From Anarhynchus alexandrinus (lineage: Eukaryota; Chordata; Aves; Charadriiformes; Charadriidae), in the NCBI GenBank assembly GCA_008711295.1, contig VUYV01000599.1, positions 27,429 to 91,428 on the forward strand: DNA of 64,000 nucleotides. The letters run 5' to 3'. This document shows, piece by piece, positions 54,473 through 64,000 of the stretch. A program made the position numbers and the translations under genes. Numbering within the stretch: the stretch's first letter is position 1; every line of letters begins with the position of its first letter. The notes under the pieces were generated by a model. The model made no database searches and was not told the origin of the DNA. It saw only the letters and a list, made by a program, of their open reading frames with translations.

Positions 54473-56451
54473 ATGCTCCGGCTGCTGCTGCTCTGCGGGG
54501 CCCTGGGCTGTGGGGCAGACCAGGCGGGTAAGGCAAGGACAAGGTGGCAGTGGGGTTGGAGAGAGTTGGGGTCGGCGTGGGGGGACACCCCACGGGCTTA
54601 TAGGAAGGGGACGGGGCGGTGGGTGACGGTCCGGCGTCTCTTGCAGCCCCGCTCACCTTCACCATGCTGCAACGCACCCGCGTCTCCAAAGGCAACTCCA
54701 TCTTCTGGGGGAACGCCAGCCTGGACGGGCGGCTCAGCCATCTCCTGGAGGGGTTTAATGTCACCCAGGTGCTGCCGCTGGAGCCCCCAGCCGTGTGGGC
54801 TAGGCGGCAGCAGGATGTGACCACCTACCTGATCTACTTTGGCCAGCTGGTGAAGCTCTTCAATAAGGAGAGACCCATCAACTGTGAGTGGTACACAGCG
54901 GGGGGGCACAGAGCAAGGGGACACCCCCCCTGCACTGCCTGGGGACAGGGATGGCTCATTGGGGACAGCTGGGCAAAGGGACGGGGGGGGGGGGAATGGC
55001 CACGTGCAAAACCTCCTTCTGGGCAAAAGGAGCCTTTCTGCGGAGCCAGGAATTTCTTACCCTGGAGTGTACCCCGGGAACAGGGTGATGCTCAACCTCC
55101 CACTGCCCCTTGGGAAAAAGGCAGGGGGCTGCAGCCTTGGGGGGGACAGTGAGGTGTAGGAACCCTGCCTGCACCCTGCCTGCACCCTGCCTACACCCTG
55201 CCTGCATCTCCCACCTGTATCCCGCCTGCACCCTGCCTGCACCCTGCCTGCATCTCCCACCTGTATCCCGCCTGCACCCTGCCTGTACCATGCCTGCACC
55301 CTGCCTGCATCCCACCTGCATCCAACCTGCATCCTGCCTTCACTCTGCCTGCATCCCACCTGCATCCCACCTGCATTCCACTTGCATCCTGCCTGCACCC
55401 TGCCTGTACCCTGCCTTCACCCTGCCTGCACCCTGCAGCCTGCGCGGGAAGCATGGGATGCTGACGGTGGTGGTTTCAGGTTCCCGCCTGCATCACTCCG
55501 CAAGCCCCCATTTCCCCCGGTGTTCCTGTGCAGGGTGTGTTCTACCTTCGTTTTCTTGGTTACCCCCAAACCAGTTTTGCCCCAGCTCCGCATTTCTTTA
55601 CTCGGGCCCTTGGGGAGCATTTTCTCACCTTGGGGTCTCCGGTGTGAGCCCCACACCTCCTCTCACCCCATGGCCACACACCTCCCCGTGCTGCATCCTT
55701 CCACGAGAGTGATGAATCTCTTGCTCTGTGCCAAAAAACCTCCCGTCTCTATAAACCCGAAGCTGTGCTGTACAGAGATAAGGAAGGGAAAAAACAAGCC
55801 CGGCTGCCCGACCATTGGAAAAGTGGATGCTGCTGCTAAACCCAGCGAAAGCGAAGCTGTGGGTGGGTCGGGCGGTGCGAGGCTGAGGCCTCACAAACTC
55901 AGTGCATGGATTGGTGCCGGCGATGGCAACGGGCTGCTGAGGGCGGGGGCATGCTGACCCTCCCTCTGTCGCCGCAGACACCCAGAGCCTGAGCTGCCGC
56001 CTGGGCTGCCGGCTCTTCCCCAACGGCACAGCCCACAGCTTCTACGAGGTGATCCTCAACGGGACGGCTTTCCTCAGCTTCCACGTCCCCAATGCCACCT
56101 GGGAGCGGCGCTGGCCTGGCGGGGACGCAGTGGCCACCTTTGCGGAGAGGGAGCTCATGAAGTACCCCAAGACCACCCGGGACCTCCAGCATTTCCTCAA
56201 CACCACCTGCATCGGCATCCTGCGGGCTCAGAGCTCTGCGACAGGTCTGTGGTGGGACTTGGAGGGGGGGGAACGACACATGGTGGCATGGTGAGGGTGA
56301 CCCCGGTCATCACCTCCATCCCCTCTCGCCTCTTGCAGGAAAACAGAGCAGCCGGTCGCACGCCCCGCTGGTGCTAGGCCTGATCCTGGGGACCTTTGCC
56401 TTGCTGGGCATGGCCGTGGGGATCTTCTTGTGCACGGGAGGGAGCTGCTAG
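54473..56451 (+). CDS. PROCR: PROCR, endothelial protein C receptor (complete)
   Basis: A cell-surface CD1/MHC class I-like glycoprotein that binds protein C and activated protein C and promotes their activation by thrombin-thrombomodulin. Exons: 54473-54527, 54647-54883, 55978-56244, 56339-56451; 672 nt, 223 residues against 238 in human. Features: signal peptide (MLRLLLLCGALGC), alpha1-like domain (about 20-97), alpha2-like domain (about 98-186) with the family cysteines C104, C108 and C175, transmembrane segment (about 196-217), and a minimal tail LCTGGSC that keeps the cytoplasmic cysteine. The GIFLCTGG end and SRSxxxLVLG match human. There are six N-glycosylation sequons (41, 56, 113, 125, 136, 172); human has four. 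The exon 3 donor (G|GTCTGT) is weak. MHC-I and CD1 paralogues were excluded by the absence of an alpha3 domain. It is transcribed divergently from PFKL, with 1008 bp between the start codons. Confidence 0.93.
55162..55436 (+). repeat. 11-bp minisatellite in PROCR intron 2
   Basis: About 25 imperfect units of ACCCTGCCTGC. A higher-order pattern of about 46 bp is visible where the variant GCATCTCCCACCTGTATCC recurs (at about 55204 and 55250). Because 11 is not a multiple of 3, the array is open in several frames and produces long spurious ORFs. Confidence 0.92.
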
Positions 56452-56629
56452 CGGAGCTGGCAGCCATCCCCGCGTCACCCCATGGAGGCAGGGGACGGAC
56501 CCATCATCACCTGGTGGAGGCGAGGACTGAGCCTGTGCCCTGCAAGGGATGTTATCTCCCCAGCGCCGCAGGCTTTGCTCCCAAAGGACACTGGTGGCTT
56601 TCCCTGCCTGGTCCCTGCTGGGGTAACCG

Positions 56630-56654
56630 CCCCCCCCCCCCCCCCCCCCCCCCN
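56630..56654. other. C24 run and one-base gap in the PROCR 3' UTR
   Basis: Twenty-four C followed by N at 56654, about 200 bp after the PROCR stop. The coding sequence is unaffected. Confidence 0.9.
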
Positions 56655-56899
56655 ACCCTGCCCTGGGGACGGTCCCCACGCCGGGCTGGCACGGTGCACT
56701 GAGACTTAACGCTTGGCACAGCTGGAAAAAATGGGGAAAAGGGGTGGTGTGTGTGTGGGGGGAGTAAAGCGGCAGGAGAAACAAGCAAGAAAGGGTTAAT
56801 ATGATGGCACTGAAATGCTCCGTTGTCCCAGTTTCAGTGGGGAGAAATGCCTGGGATGGAGGATGTCACACCTTTGTGGGTGCTGCTGAGACATCACCC

Positions 56900-56905
56900 A
56901 ATAAA
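56900..56905 (+). promoter_or_regulatory. PROCR: Polyadenylation signal, probable end of PROCR
   Basis: AATAAA about 450 bp after the PROCR stop, the first canonical signal on the plus strand. Confidence 0.7.
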
Positions 56906-56929
56906 CCCACCTGTCAGCTCTCCCACCCA

Positions 56930-64000
<7,071 letters not shown>

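Noticed and set aside
55110..55712. Cys/Pro/His-rich 200-codon open frame
   Set aside because: It is the translation of the 11-bp minisatellite inside PROCR intron 2, which is open in several frames.

Overview
This is bird nuclear DNA. The evidence is vertebrate exon/intron structure, five vertebrate genes with bird-like compact introns on the GC-rich side, CpG-island promoters, and truncated copies of CR1 (the typical avian LINE) as the only recognisable dispersed repeat. The species cannot be told from the sequence. The first two genes keep their mammalian order, and the gene set suggests a chromosome equivalent to chicken chromosome 9 (from memory, not checked).

Layout, left to right. 216-390 (-): first coding exon of IGF2BP2, whose body lies off the left edge. 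About 0.6-7.6 kb: spacer and the unbounded 3' UTR of TRA2B. 7683-27528 (-): complete TRA2B, nine coding exons in an AT-rich stretch with long introns, plus a candidate poison exon at 20886-21163 that puts a stop codon in frame. About 27.0-27.9 kb: TRA2B CpG island. About 28-36 kb: spacer with no gene found and a CR1 tail. 36753-42004 (+): CFAP410 (C21orf2), seven coding exons, one of only 19 bp, start codon lost at a one-base gap. 42.9-47.6 kb: CR1-rich spacer with a 756-base N gap inside one CR1. 47645-53464 (-): PFKL, 22 exons, all located, two clipped by one-base gaps. 54473-56451 (+): PROCR (endothelial protein C receptor), four exons. 57-64 kb: no gene recognised.

In human the same genes lie at three places: IGF2BP2-TRA2B at 3q27, PFKL-CFAP410 at 21q22.3, and PROCR at 20q11. 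The IGF2BP2/TRA2B order and the tail-to-tail CFAP410/PFKL pair are kept here, but TRA2B is followed by CFAP410, and PROCR takes the place next to PFKL where mammals have AIRE. The genes are functionally unrelated: two RNA-binding proteins, a ciliary/NEK1 partner, a glycolytic enzyme and a coagulation receptor.

The points most worth checking are the TRA2B poison exon, the PROCR promoter built from a 61-bp tandem repeat that ends at the start codon, the four-fold CACGCCCC array at the PFKL start, and the one-base N gaps that clip PFKL and CFAP410.
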